From a virus, in IMG/VR virus record IMGVR_UViG_3300008120_006706, positions 1 through 38,279 of that record: a DNA stretch of 38,279 bases; one strand, 5' to 3'. Positions within the stretch are counted from its first letter, which is position 1. Every line of letters begins with the position of its first letter. The notes beneath the pieces were generated by a model. That model was not told the origin of the DNA. It ran no database searches and was given only the letters and a program-made list of their open reading frames with translations. This document shows, one piece after another, positions 8,258 to 15,913 of the stretch. The position numbers were made by a program, and so were the translations under genes.

Positions 8258-8898
8258 TACATTGTATAGGTGATAGTCACTCATCGGTTTTTAGCGGTAA
8301 AGATGAAATGATGCCAATATGGCCTCAAAGATCGTTAGACACAACGGAATTTTTTAAAAGCTACAGAATTGGTCCAGCAACGGCATACCAGTTAGATAAC
8401 AAAAAACCAATCCTTAATGATATTATTTTTAATAACGTTAATAAAACAAACGATAGTGTACTTTTTTGTTTCGGGGAGGTAGACATTCGAGCACATTTAA
8501 TCAAACAAATTAATTTACAAGAGTTAACAAAATTTGAAATAGTTAAAGAGTGTGTTGACAGATATGTTAATGTTATGTTACACTATAAAGAACTAGGTTA
8601 CGATATCATAGCATGGGGTCCTATTGCGTCATGGCATGAAGATAAACCATACACCACAGGACCTAGTTATGGAACTTGTTTAGAAAGAAATACTATTACT
8701 AAAGAGTTCAATGATTATCTTTCAGAATTATGTTTAAAAAATGATATTAAATTCGTCAGCATCTTTAAGGACATGGTAGATGAAAATTTAAACACAAAAC
8801 ACGAATATCTAGACGATTGGGAAGGTTGTCATATACATTTAAATCAAAAAGCATTACCTTTAATTATTAAAGAATTTAAAGACAAGACTTTAATATGA
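8254..8898 (+). CDS. SGNH/GDSL-like hydrolase
   Basis: A 214-residue protein starting MIHCIGDSHS, with block I GDSH (6-9) giving the nucleophilic serine. Block III appears as FGEVDIR (73-79) in place of GxND, and the C-terminal CHIHLNQKA supplies the DxxH-type histidine. Such SGNH enzymes act as esterases or O-acetyl transfer/removal enzymes on polysaccharides. No signal peptide is visible, so it probably works in the cytoplasm. It shares ATGA junctions with both neighbours. The glycan-modifying role is inference from position and fold. Confidence 0.7.
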   Translation: MIHCIGDSHSSVFSGKDEMMPIWPQRSLDTTEFFKSYRIGPATAYQLDNKKPILNDIIFNNVNKTNDSVLFCFGEVDIRAHLIKQINLQELTKFEIVKECVDRYVNVMLHYKELGYDIIAWGPIASWHEDKPYTTGPSYGTCLERNTITKEFNDYLSELCLKNDIKFVSIFKDMVDENLNTKHEYLDDWEGCHIHLNQKALPLIIKEFKDKTLI

Positions 8899-9335
8899 TA
8901 CTAATATCTCACAGAGGTAACATAAATGGGCGGATGGAGTCATACGAAAATGAACCAAATTATATTGATTTAGCGATAAAAAAAGGATATGATGTTGAAA
9001 TAGATGTTTGGTTTAAAGACGACATTTTATGGTTGGGTCACGATAAACCAGATTATGAAATTGATTTAAAATTTATTAGGGATAGAAGTTCCAAACTTTG
9101 GGTCCATTGTAAAAATGTTGAATCAGTTGTGTTCTTCAAAGAATGTGGATATGAAATAAATTACTTTTGGCACGAAACCGATTGTGTCACATTAACGAGT
9201 AAAAATCACATTTGGGCTTATCCAGGTAAACAAAAAATTAAAGGTAGCATCGCAGTAATGCCAGAATTATTTAATGATGATGTTTCCGATTGTTTGGGAG
9301 TTTGTAGTGATTTTATAGAAAATTTTAAAAAATGA
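8895..9335 (+). CDS. Short glycerophosphodiester phosphodiesterase-like protein
   Basis: A 146-residue protein that keeps the core of the GDPD/PI-PLC TIM barrel: ISHRGN (4-9) with the catalytic His-Arg, an acidic ENEP (18-21), VEIDV (34-38) with the metal-binding E and D, and LGHD (47-50) with the second histidine. Its length is only about half that of typical GDPD enzymes, so it is either a minimal barrel or one with a shortened C-terminal half. It might hydrolyse or transfer a phosphodiester on a glycan or lipid. It overlaps both neighbours via ATGA. Similar short proteins occur in capsule loci; the exact substrate is unknown. Confidence 0.65.
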   Translation: MILISHRGNINGRMESYENEPNYIDLAIKKGYDVEIDVWFKDDILWLGHDKPDYEIDLKFIRDRSSKLWVHCKNVESVVFFKECGYEINYFWHETDCVTLTSKNHIWAYPGKQKIKGSIAVMPELFNDDVSDCLGVCSDFIENFKK

Positions 9336-10309
9336 AAAAAGCAATTATTACAGGAATTAATGGGCAAGATGGGTCTTACTTATCTGAGTTATTATTAGAA
9401 AAAGGTTATGAGGTTTGGGGTACGGTAAAACGAAATTCAGTTTCTGAAACACAATCTTCTAGAATTGAACACTTACACACTTCAGGTTTAATAAATTTAG
9501 AATATGCAGATTTGACAGATATGGCCTCTTTAATAAGGATTTTGAATAGGGTTCAGCCCGATGAGGTATATAATTTAGCGGCACAATCACACGTAAGAAT
9601 TAGTTTTGACCAACCAATTTACACCGCCAATGTTACGGGAGTAGGAACATTAAATCTTTTAGAAGCGGTTAGGCTGGTTTCCCCACATTCAAAAATATAT
9701 CAGGCATCTTCTTCTGAAATGTTTGGTAATACTATTGATTCCGATGGATACCAAAGAGAAACAACACCTATGAATCCAGTATCTCCATACGGGTGTGCGA
9801 AAGTATTTTCATATAATATTTGTAGGAATTATAGAAATTCGTATGAAATGAAAATATGGAATGGAATTCTTTTTAACCATGAATCACCAAGACGAGGAAC
9901 TAATTTTGTTACAAATAAAGTTGTAAAGGCGGCGGTTAGAATTAGTCTCGGATTACAAGATAAATTACATATTGGTAACTTATCAGCAACTAGAGATTGG
10001 GGACACGCAAAAGATTACGTACATGCTATGTGGTTGATGTTACAATCAGATAGACCTGATGATTACGTTTGTGCAACTGGGGTTTCACATTCAGTACAAG
10101 ATTTATGCAGTTATGTATTCAGCTCTTTGGGGTTAGATTATATGGACCACATTGTTGTTGACGAAAAACATTTTAGACCTGAGGAATTAGAAAACTTAAA
10201 AGGGGATTCCACTAAATTAAGAAAAGATCTATCATGGCAACCTGAATACACATTTGAAACTATGTTAGATGAGATGATAAACTATTGGTTAGAATATTAT
10301 GGAAAATAA
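9332..10309 (+). CDS. gmd: GDP-mannose 4,6-dehydratase
   Basis: Converts GDP-D-mannose to GDP-4-keto-6-deoxymannose, the first step to GDP-L-fucose. The 325-residue protein has the NADP Rossmann loop TGINGQDGSYL (7-17), the RxSSxxxxRI-type segment KRNSVSETQSSRI (33-45), AAQSHVRISFD (83-93), the catalytic SSSEMFGNT (126-134) and YGCAK (153-157) with active-site Tyr and Lys, and NHESPRRGTNFVTNK for substrate binding. All are the Gmd hallmarks, although the chain is shorter than E. coli Gmd (373). The GDP-mannose supply genes are not in the window, so the host pool is presumably used. The fucose synthase gene overlaps its end by 11 bases. Confidence 0.95.
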   Translation: MKKAIITGINGQDGSYLSELLLEKGYEVWGTVKRNSVSETQSSRIEHLHTSGLINLEYADLTDMASLIRILNRVQPDEVYNLAAQSHVRISFDQPIYTANVTGVGTLNLLEAVRLVSPHSKIYQASSSEMFGNTIDSDGYQRETTPMNPVSPYGCAKVFSYNICRNYRNSYEMKIWNGILFNHESPRRGTNFVTNKVVKAAVRISLGLQDKLHIGNLSATRDWGHAKDYVHAMWLMLQSDRPDDYVCATGVSHSVQDLCSYVFSSLGLDYMDHIVVDEKHFRPEELENLKGDSTKLRKDLSWQPEYTFETMLDEMINYWLEYYGK

Positions 10310-11210
10310 AATATTAGTTACGGGTGGTCATGGTTTAGTCGGATCTGAATTCGTTGGGGATTTTTTTTATAAACCAACGTCCAAACAATTCGACCTTAAA
10401 AATCCTGAAAACACAAACAGATTGATGTTAAAAAAATTCGAAAGTGTCATCCATTGTGCTGCCAAAGTAGGTGGTGTTGGTGGTAACATGAATTACAAAG
10501 GTGAATTTTTTTATGATAATATCATGATAAATACAAACGTTATAGAAAGTGCTAGAATGTCAGGTGTAAAAAATTTAGTTGCATTTTTATCTACATGTGT
10601 ATTTCCTGATAAGGTAGAATATCCACTAAATGAAAAAAAAATACACTTAGGTCCTCCACATTTTTCTAACGACGCATACGCATACTCCAAACGTATGGTC
10701 GATGTTCAAATAAAGGCATATAAAGAACAATATGGTCTAAATTATAAATCAGTGATACCCACCAATATTTACGGACCAAATGATAATTATGATATTCAAA
10801 ATGGTCATGTTGTACCATCATTAATACACAAATGTTATTTAGCTAGAGAAAATAAAACACCACTATATATTTGGGGGTCAGGCAATCCTTTGAGAGAGTT
10901 TATTTACAGCAAAGATGTTGCCGAGTTAACTTTATGGGTTCTTGAAAACTACAAAGAAAGTGAACCAATAATATTATCAACATCAGAAGAAATTTCTATA
11001 AAAAATTTAGTTGAGATGATTGTCGAAATTATGAATTTTAAAGGTGATATCATATTCGATTCTTCAAAGCCAGATGGTCAGTATAGAAAACCAAGTGATA
11101 ATTCAAAAATAAAATCATATGTGCCCGATTTCAAATTTACACCCATTTTTGAAGGATTGAAGGGTACTATTGATTATTTTGAAAATCACTATAATCTTAT
11201 AAGAAAATAG
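10299..11210 (+). CDS. fcl: GDP-L-fucose synthase
   Basis: The epimerase-reductase that finishes GDP-L-fucose synthesis from the Gmd product using NADPH. The 303-residue protein shows the Rossmann loop VTGGHGLVGSEF (7-18), CAAKVGGVGGN (53-63), the catalytic Ser region FLSTCVFPDK (97-105), and YxxxK at Y127-K131 (YAYSK). PTNIYGPNDNYD is the usual substrate segment. Its start lies inside the last codons of gmd, so the two are translationally coupled. PhoH starts one base after its stop, so the glycan operon runs into phage nucleic-acid genes without a visible terminator. Confidence 0.94.
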   Translation: MENKILVTGGHGLVGSEFVGDFFYKPTSKQFDLKNPENTNRLMLKKFESVIHCAAKVGGVGGNMNYKGEFFYDNIMINTNVIESARMSGVKNLVAFLSTCVFPDKVEYPLNEKKIHLGPPHFSNDAYAYSKRMVDVQIKAYKEQYGLNYKSVIPTNIYGPNDNYDIQNGHVVPSLIHKCYLARENKTPLYIWGSGNPLREFIYSKDVAELTLWVLENYKESEPIILSTSEEISIKNLVEMIVEIMNFKGDIIFDSSKPDGQYRKPSDNSKIKSYVPDFKFTPIFEGLKGTIDYFENHYNLIRK

Positions 11211-11211
11211 A

Positions 11212-11958
11212 ATGACAAGAAGAAAACCAAGTCAAACAACAACAACAGAAGAAACTACAGTAAATAAAAATCTAACAAAAAAAGATTTTATTAATTCAGT
11301 AGTCAAAAAAAAACAAAAAAATAAGTTCTTATCCGATAATCAAAAAGAATATTACGATCTTTTATTGAACAATCAAATTACTGTTTGTTCAGGACCTGCG
11401 GGTGTTGGGAAAAGTTTTATCTCAATGAGGGCTGCGGTTGATTTATTAATGGACCCTAATAATTCTTACGAAAAATTAATAATAGTAAGACCAGCAGTGG
11501 AGGCCGAGGAAAAATTAGGTTCTCTTCCAGGTAATTTGGAAGAAAAATTAGACCCATACATTTTTCCATCATACTACCTATTAAATAAAATTATAGGTAA
11601 AGAGGCTAGAGAAAAACTTAAGGAGGCTGAAATTATTGAGGTATTTGCGTTAGCATATATGAGGGGAATGAATATAGATAATTCAATATTAATTTTTGAA
11701 GAAGCGCAGAACGCAACACCAAATCAAATGAAATTACTATTGACAAGGATTGGGTTCAACAGTAAATTCTTTATATCAGGGGATTTGGAGCAGACTGATA
11801 GATACAAAGATAAAAAACAATCTGGTTTATACGATGCTTTGCAAAGGTTCAAAAGTATAGACGATATAGGTGTCTATGATTTTAGAAATGCTAAAAATGT
11901 AAGAAATCCACTTATTAGTAAAATTTTAGAAAAGTATGATGAAGAAAATAGGGATTGA
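11212..11958 (+). CDS. phoH: PhoH-like P-loop ATPase
   Basis: A 248-residue PhoH-family ATPase, a protein class very common in large marine phages and possibly acting in RNA or phosphate-stress metabolism; its biochemical role in phages is unsettled. Residues 1-35 are a charged, Thr-rich tail. Walker A is GPAGVGKS (61-68). The RPAVEAEEKLGSLPGNLEEKLDPY block (93-116) is diagnostic for PhoH. Walker B is ILIFEEAQN (159-167), where the usual Asp of LDEAQN is Glu. Sensor-like FFISGDLEQTD (187-196) follows. The next gene overlaps the 3' end by 23 bases. Confidence 0.92.
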   Translation: MTRRKPSQTTTTEETTVNKNLTKKDFINSVVKKKQKNKFLSDNQKEYYDLLLNNQITVCSGPAGVGKSFISMRAAVDLLMDPNNSYEKLIIVRPAVEAEEKLGSLPGNLEEKLDPYIFPSYYLLNKIIGKEAREKLKEAEIIEVFALAYMRGMNIDNSILIFEEAQNATPNQMKLLLTRIGFNSKFFISGDLEQTDRYKDKKQSGLYDALQRFKSIDDIGVYDFRNAKNVRNPLISKILEKYDEENRD

Positions 11959-12595
11959 GGTTAATGGTGTTTTAAGAGATAGTATAGGTAAGTTTAAACA
12001 AATCTATGAGAAACATTTTATTGAAGAACAGGAATCTGAATCTTTTGGTAAAACTTTTACTATTGATATGTCAGGGAACACTTTAGAAGACCAGCAAGAC
12101 GAATTATTTAAATATGAAATCATTTCTGAAGTGGATAGTTTAAATTTAATAAATCATTTTAAATTTAAAAACGAAGATGAACTTTATTCTTTTATGTATG
12201 AAGATTTTGTAATGCAGATTTTTGGTCACGCAGGCTCTACTGAAACATACACATTTAATCATTTAAACAACTTTTATATAGATTATCGTGAAAAGTTTGA
12301 CGTGGTAATTTTATCCGACGAGATAGGCAAATCCAAACCTGCAACACTTTTCTTTTTATCAAAATTCGGGTGTTTGGTAGAGTCTGTAATTTTTTATTCG
12401 ATGTCTACGAAAGATAGATTGTGGAACAATGTTGATGTTCTATTAACCTCTAATCCTGAAAACATTATTGACAAACCAAAGGATAAAACAGTTATAAAAT
12501 TTATAACTGAATATAATAAATCAGTTGAGTGTGATTATGAAATATCATCACTAAGTGAACTCGACGAGACATTAAAAAAACTAAACATATGTTAG
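11936..12595 (+). CDS. HAD-like protein with altered catalytic residues
   Basis: A 219-residue protein whose start MMKKIGIEVNGVLRD aligns with the HAD motif I 'DxDGVLRD', but the two catalytic aspartates are replaced by Glu and Asn (E-V-N). Further features fit a HAD fold: FDVVILSDEIGKSKPATLFFLSKFG resembles motifs II/III, and DVLLTSNPENI resembles the motif IV strand. It therefore looks like a fold retained for binding rather than phosphotransfer. Two ATGs (11936, 11939) can start it inside the phoH 3' end; the shorter differs by one residue. What it binds is unknown; genes of this type occur beside phage late-control genes. Confidence 0.6.
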   Translation: MMKKIGIEVNGVLRDSIGKFKQIYEKHFIEEQESESFGKTFTIDMSGNTLEDQQDELFKYEIISEVDSLNLINHFKFKNEDELYSFMYEDFVMQIFGHAGSTETYTFNHLNNFYIDYREKFDVVILSDEIGKSKPATLFFLSKFGCLVESVIFYSMSTKDRLWNNVDVLLTSNPENIIDKPKDKTVIKFITEYNKSVECDYEISSLSELDETLKKLNIC

Positions 12596-12897
12596 ATTTT
12601 TTAGGAGAAAAATATTACTTAGATATTGATGAATTAGAGTATCAGGTAAGTATGGTAAAATCAAAAATCCCTTTACCAAAAAAGAGTAAAAAAGATGAGG
12701 AGGTAAAAACTGACGACCCAAATCAACAAATAAGTGTAACAAGGTACGACACATTTAAATTCTTAATTGAGGTTGTTTTGACCGAAAGAGAAGAGATGGA
12801 TGAGAATTTGGGTATACATAGCGCAAAAAACTTATCGTTACCCTTTAAATTTGCATTTAATACATTATTAATGAATAAAATAATAAAACATTTATAA
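12589..12897 (+). CDS. Small unidentified protein
   Basis: A 102-residue protein without a recognised family. It has a charged, lysine-rich centre (PKKSKKDEEVKTDDP, about 25-40) between a short N-terminal helix and a helical C-terminal half (TFKFLIEVVLTEREEMDE; FKFAFNTLLMNKIIKHL). No membrane segment or signal peptide is evident. It begins 7 bases inside the previous gene and is followed 3 bases later by a glycosyltransferase, so it belongs to the same transcript. It may be an adaptor or phage structural accessory; nothing in the sequence decides this. Confidence 0.6.
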   Translation: MLDFLGEKYYLDIDELEYQVSMVKSKIPLPKKSKKDEEVKTDDPNQQISVTRYDTFKFLIEVVLTEREEMDENLGIHSAKNLSLPFKFAFNTLLMNKIIKHL

Positions 12898-12900
12898 ATT

Positions 12901-13965
12901 ATGGACATAGAGAAATTAAAAAAAATTGAGGGTTCAATTGAAAACCTCAAATCAAAAAAATCTAGAATTTACTTTATGGTGCAAGACACCAAGGGAAATC
13001 CAAAGGCATCTGTAAGGCACATTTACGATATTGCACTTACATTGTTTAAAAACGGATTTAATCCTACCATTATACATGAAACAAATGATTATTCAGGCGT
13101 TTCCGAATGGTTAAATGACGATTATAAAGATATCCCACATTTACCGATTGATGGTCAAAATCTTGCTATCTCACCTGAAGACTTTATAATTATACCTGAA
13201 TTATACTCACATGTTATGGAGCAGATTAAAAATTTTCCATGTGCAAAAATAGTTTTGTGTCAATCATATGATTATATGTTAGAGACTTTATCTCCTGGAA
13301 CTACTTGGTCTCATTATGGATTCACTAAATGTATAACAACTTCTGAATTTCAAAAAAATTATATTTCAGAAATCATGAGGTCAGGTAATTTTGATGTATT
13401 AAATGTAAACATTCCAGAAGTATTCAAGAAAAAAGAAAAACCATCAAAACCAATTATTTCAATTCATACTCGTGAAGCTAGAGATACTGCAAAAATTATA
13501 AAAAGTTTTTACTTAAAGTACCCACAATTTAGATGGATTACATTTAGAGATATGAGAGGTATTAAACAAGATGATTTCGCCAACTTTTTACAGGAATCTT
13601 ACCTCTCAATTTGGGTCGATAATGAAAGTGGTTTTGGGACGTTTCCTTTAGAGTCAATGATTTCAGGTACACCTGTAATTGGTAAAATTCCTAATTTGAA
13701 ACCTGATTGGATGACGGAAGAGAATGGTCTTTGGTTAAATAACTTTAACGAGATTATTGATGTAGTTGCTAATTTTACTCAGAACTGGTTAGAGGATAAC
13801 ATCTCTGAAAATTTATATGTTAATATGAAATTGACAGGTGAAAATTACCAAGACAGTGAAAAATTTGAACAATCGGTTGTATCACTATTTCAAGGATATT
13901 TGAATACGAGATATCAAATATTTGAAGAACAATTACAAAAAATAAAAGAATCAGAAAATATATAA
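12901..13965 (+). CDS. GT4-like glycosyltransferase (GT-B fold)
   Basis: A 354-residue protein with GT-B layout. The N-terminal domain contains ASVRHIYDIALTLFKNGFNPTIIHE (36-60), typical of the acceptor side of GT4 enzymes. The C-terminal domain carries WVDNESGFGTFPLESMISGTPVIG (238-261), with the E-x7-E-like pair E242/E251 that binds the nucleotide-sugar ribose and phosphate. The last 50 residues are helical. Donor and acceptor are unknown. It lies between PhoH-group genes and a GT2 gene, away from the main glycan cluster, which may point to modification of virion proteins; this is inference. Confidence 0.78.
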   Translation: MDIEKLKKIEGSIENLKSKKSRIYFMVQDTKGNPKASVRHIYDIALTLFKNGFNPTIIHETNDYSGVSEWLNDDYKDIPHLPIDGQNLAISPEDFIIIPELYSHVMEQIKNFPCAKIVLCQSYDYMLETLSPGTTWSHYGFTKCITTSEFQKNYISEIMRSGNFDVLNVNIPEVFKKKEKPSKPIISIHTREARDTAKIIKSFYLKYPQFRWITFRDMRGIKQDDFANFLQESYLSIWVDNESGFGTFPLESMISGTPVIGKIPNLKPDWMTEENGLWLNNFNEIIDVVANFTQNWLEDNISENLYVNMKLTGENYQDSEKFEQSVVSLFQGYLNTRYQIFEEQLQKIKESENI

Positions 13966-13967
13966 TT

Positions 13968-14780
13968 ATGGAAAATAAAAAATTTGATGTTTCGGTAATA
14001 CTACCTGTTAATACATCCACAACTAAAGATTTTGAAGATTTATTTATTAAATCGATTAAATCCGTAGAAAATCAAATTACTAGCGTAAATGAACTAATCA
14101 TCGTACATTCTTCTGAAGAAACATTAATGTCATATCTTAATTCTTATGATTTTAATGGTCTAAACGTTAGACTTATAGAAAATAAAGGTCTTATTGATTT
14201 TGCGTCTCAGATTAATTTAGGCGTAAAAGAATCAAATAGCGAATGGGTTTCTATTTTAGAATTTGATGATGAGTACTCCTCAATTTGGTTTAAGAATGTT
14301 GATAGATATGTTAATTGTTATGGTAATGAAGTTGACGCATATTTACCCTTAGTAATTGATATTGATAATAAGGGTGTGTTCGCGGGATTTACAAATGAAG
14401 CAACTTTCGCAGTTAGTATTAACACTGAAATGGGAGTTCTTACTAACGATCTTTTAATGACCTATCAAAATTTCCAATCAAGTGGGATGGTAATTAGAAA
14501 AAAATTGTTTATCGAAAATGGGGGCATTAAACCATCTATGAAGTTAACATTCGTTTATGAATTCTTACTAAGATTAACTTACAACTCAACAAAAATTATG
14601 ACAATTCCTAAAATTGGGTATAAACATATGAATATGAGAGAAGGGTCTATTTTTTGGAATTACAAATTTGGCGAACCTAGTTTAACAGAAAATGAAATTA
14701 AGTTTTGGTTGGATTCCGCTAAGAAAGAATATTTTTTCAACGTAGATAGAGAAATAAAATATGTCTCAGAAACTAATTAA
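13968..14780 (+). CDS. GT2 glycosyltransferase
   Basis: A 270-residue family 2 (GT-A) transferase. It opens with FDVSVILPVNTS (6-17), the UDP-sugar binding strand, followed by SIKSVENQ (29-36), ELIIVHSSE (42-50) and the acidic metal-site strand WVSILEFDDEYSSIWF (93-108) with D100/D101. A late TFVYEFLLRLTY stretch would be the acceptor-side helix. The sugar is unknown. Its start is three bases after the GT4-like gene, and its stop shares one base (TAATG) with the start of the late sigma factor gene, which ties these two transferases to the phage late-control region. Confidence 0.8.
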   Translation: MENKKFDVSVILPVNTSTTKDFEDLFIKSIKSVENQITSVNELIIVHSSEETLMSYLNSYDFNGLNVRLIENKGLIDFASQINLGVKESNSEWVSILEFDDEYSSIWFKNVDRYVNCYGNEVDAYLPLVIDIDNKGVFAGFTNEATFAVSINTEMGVLTNDLLMTYQNFQSSGMVIRKKLFIENGGIKPSMKLTFVYEFLLRLTYNSTKIMTIPKIGYKHMNMREGSIFWNYKFGEPSLTENEIKFWLDSAKKEYFFNVDREIKYVSETN

Positions 14781-15523
14781 TGTCGTCCGAACTTAATGAA
14801 ACTAATTTACAAGAAGAAAAGCAAAAGACGAAATTAAAAAATAAAAATTATTTTGATATTCGTGAAGAACAGGCGGTTAAAGATTATATAATCGCCGAAA
14901 GTTACGAGGAAAAAGAAAGGATATATAACACATACCTTCGTGATCCACTTGATAAAATGATTGAGTCGATAATACGAAGGTACAAGTTATATAGAAAAGA
15001 TATGAATTATAACGACGTTCATAGTGATACTCATTCTTTTTTGATGACTAAGGTTGATAAGTTCAAACCCGCAAAAAATAAAAAAGCATATTCATATTTT
15101 GGAACAATATGTAAAAATTATTTAATGGGTCAAATTTTAAAAGACCAAAAAGAAACTAATCGTAAAATATCATATGAAGATATTTCCTCAACCTTGGAAA
15201 ATAGACCTGATATGGTTTACTACATTGAATTTGAGAAGATTGATGCTGAAAAAATAATTAATGTTTTTTTGACAGATTTAAGGGTTTATGTTACTAATAA
15301 TATAGAAAATGAAAACGAATTAAAATTAGGTCACGCATTAATTGAGTTATTTGATAACTACGGTAATATTTTTATAGGTAATGATAATAATAAATTTAAT
15401 AAAAATATTGTATTACTATCGCTTAGGGAAATGACAAATTTAAACACTAAAGAAATTAGAATCTATCTTAAAAAATTTAAAGTATTATATTTGGAAACCC
15501 TTAGAAAGATTCATAATGAATAA
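14780..15523 (+). CDS. Late-transcription sigma factor, T4 gp55-like
   Basis: A 247-residue protein resembling the minimal sigma-70-class factor of T4 (gp55, 185 residues), which redirects host RNA polymerase to late promoters. Visible hallmarks are YLRDPLDKMIESIIRRYKLY (about 52-71), then NDVHSDTHSFLMTKVDKFKPAKNKKAYSYFGTICKNYLMGQIL (78-120), which matches sigma region 2 in gp55-like proteins: the 'D..s..f..l...kFdp.k.kAfsYF..i..n.l...' pattern. The C-terminal half (LSLREMTNLNTKEIRIYLKKFK) looks like a helix-turn-helix and is longer than in T4. A TATTTATT box and the structural genes follow directly. Which promoter it reads is inferred. Confidence 0.75.
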   Translation: MSSELNETNLQEEKQKTKLKNKNYFDIREEQAVKDYIIAESYEEKERIYNTYLRDPLDKMIESIIRRYKLYRKDMNYNDVHSDTHSFLMTKVDKFKPAKNKKAYSYFGTICKNYLMGQILKDQKETNRKISYEDISSTLENRPDMVYYIEFEKIDAEKIINVFLTDLRVYVTNNIENENELKLGHALIELFDNYGNIFIGNDNNKFNKNIVLLSLREMTNLNTKEIRIYLKKFKVLYLETLRKIHNE

Positions 15524-15535
15524 TTAAAACATAAA

Positions 15536-15543
15536 TATTTATT
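15536..15543 (+). promoter_or_regulatory. TATTTATT box, candidate late promoter element
   Basis: Sequence TATTTATT preceded by AA, ending 3 bases before ATG 15547. It is one of nine such boxes in the gaps of the structural region and is close to the reverse complement of the T4 late box TATAAATA. It marks the first gene of the tail block, just after the late sigma gene. Promoter role is inferred. Confidence 0.45.
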
Positions 15544-15546
15544 ATT

Positions 15547-15912
15547 ATGAACAGACAAAGAAAAAAAGAAATATCACTAAATAAAGACTCAGTTTTAGGC
15601 CTGATGCAAGAAATCTATAATGAGTTAGTAGAACAAAGAGCAACCGCAATAAGGATACAGAATAAAATGCTTGCTCTCCTCAAAGATGCCGAGGACATGA
15701 CAGTGATAGGTCCTATTATTAAAGAACAACAAAAAATTATCAATGACACCATTGAGAAAAAGTTATCTTTATCTAAATTACAAAGTTCTATATGGGAAAA
15801 ATCAAATAACAGTAAAGAAGAATCATTTACGTTATCTGATATGGATGAAGACACCTTACAAAGTCTTATATCTAAAGACATAAGTAAAGATTCAGGAAAT
15901 TACAAAATGTGA
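15547..15912 (+). CDS. Small helical protein, unidentified
   Basis: A 121-residue, strongly helical protein: EIYNELVEQRATAIRIQNKMLALLKDAEDM and IIKEQQKIINDTIEKKLSLSKLQSSIWEK read as coiled coils, followed by a Ser/Asp-rich tail. No family is recognised. It is the first gene behind a TATTTATT box after the late sigma factor and precedes the 649-residue structural candidate by one base, so a virion-assembly or chaperone role is plausible. The start ATG 15547 lies in TTATTATG with no SD; the short leader makes it a possible leaderless message. Confidence 0.65.
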   Translation: MNRQRKKEISLNKDSVLGLMQEIYNELVEQRATAIRIQNKMLALLKDAEDMTVIGPIIKEQQKIINDTIEKKLSLSKLQSSIWEKSNNSKEESFTLSDMDEDTLQSLISKDISKDSGNYKM

Positions 15913-15913
15913 T

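Noticed and set aside
2-11210. Idea that the glycan cluster is host DNA or a prophage boundary
   Set aside because: The operon runs co-directionally and with 1-base gaps into PhoH, the late sigma factor and tail genes, has the same AT-rich no-SD style, and no attachment site or composition break was seen.
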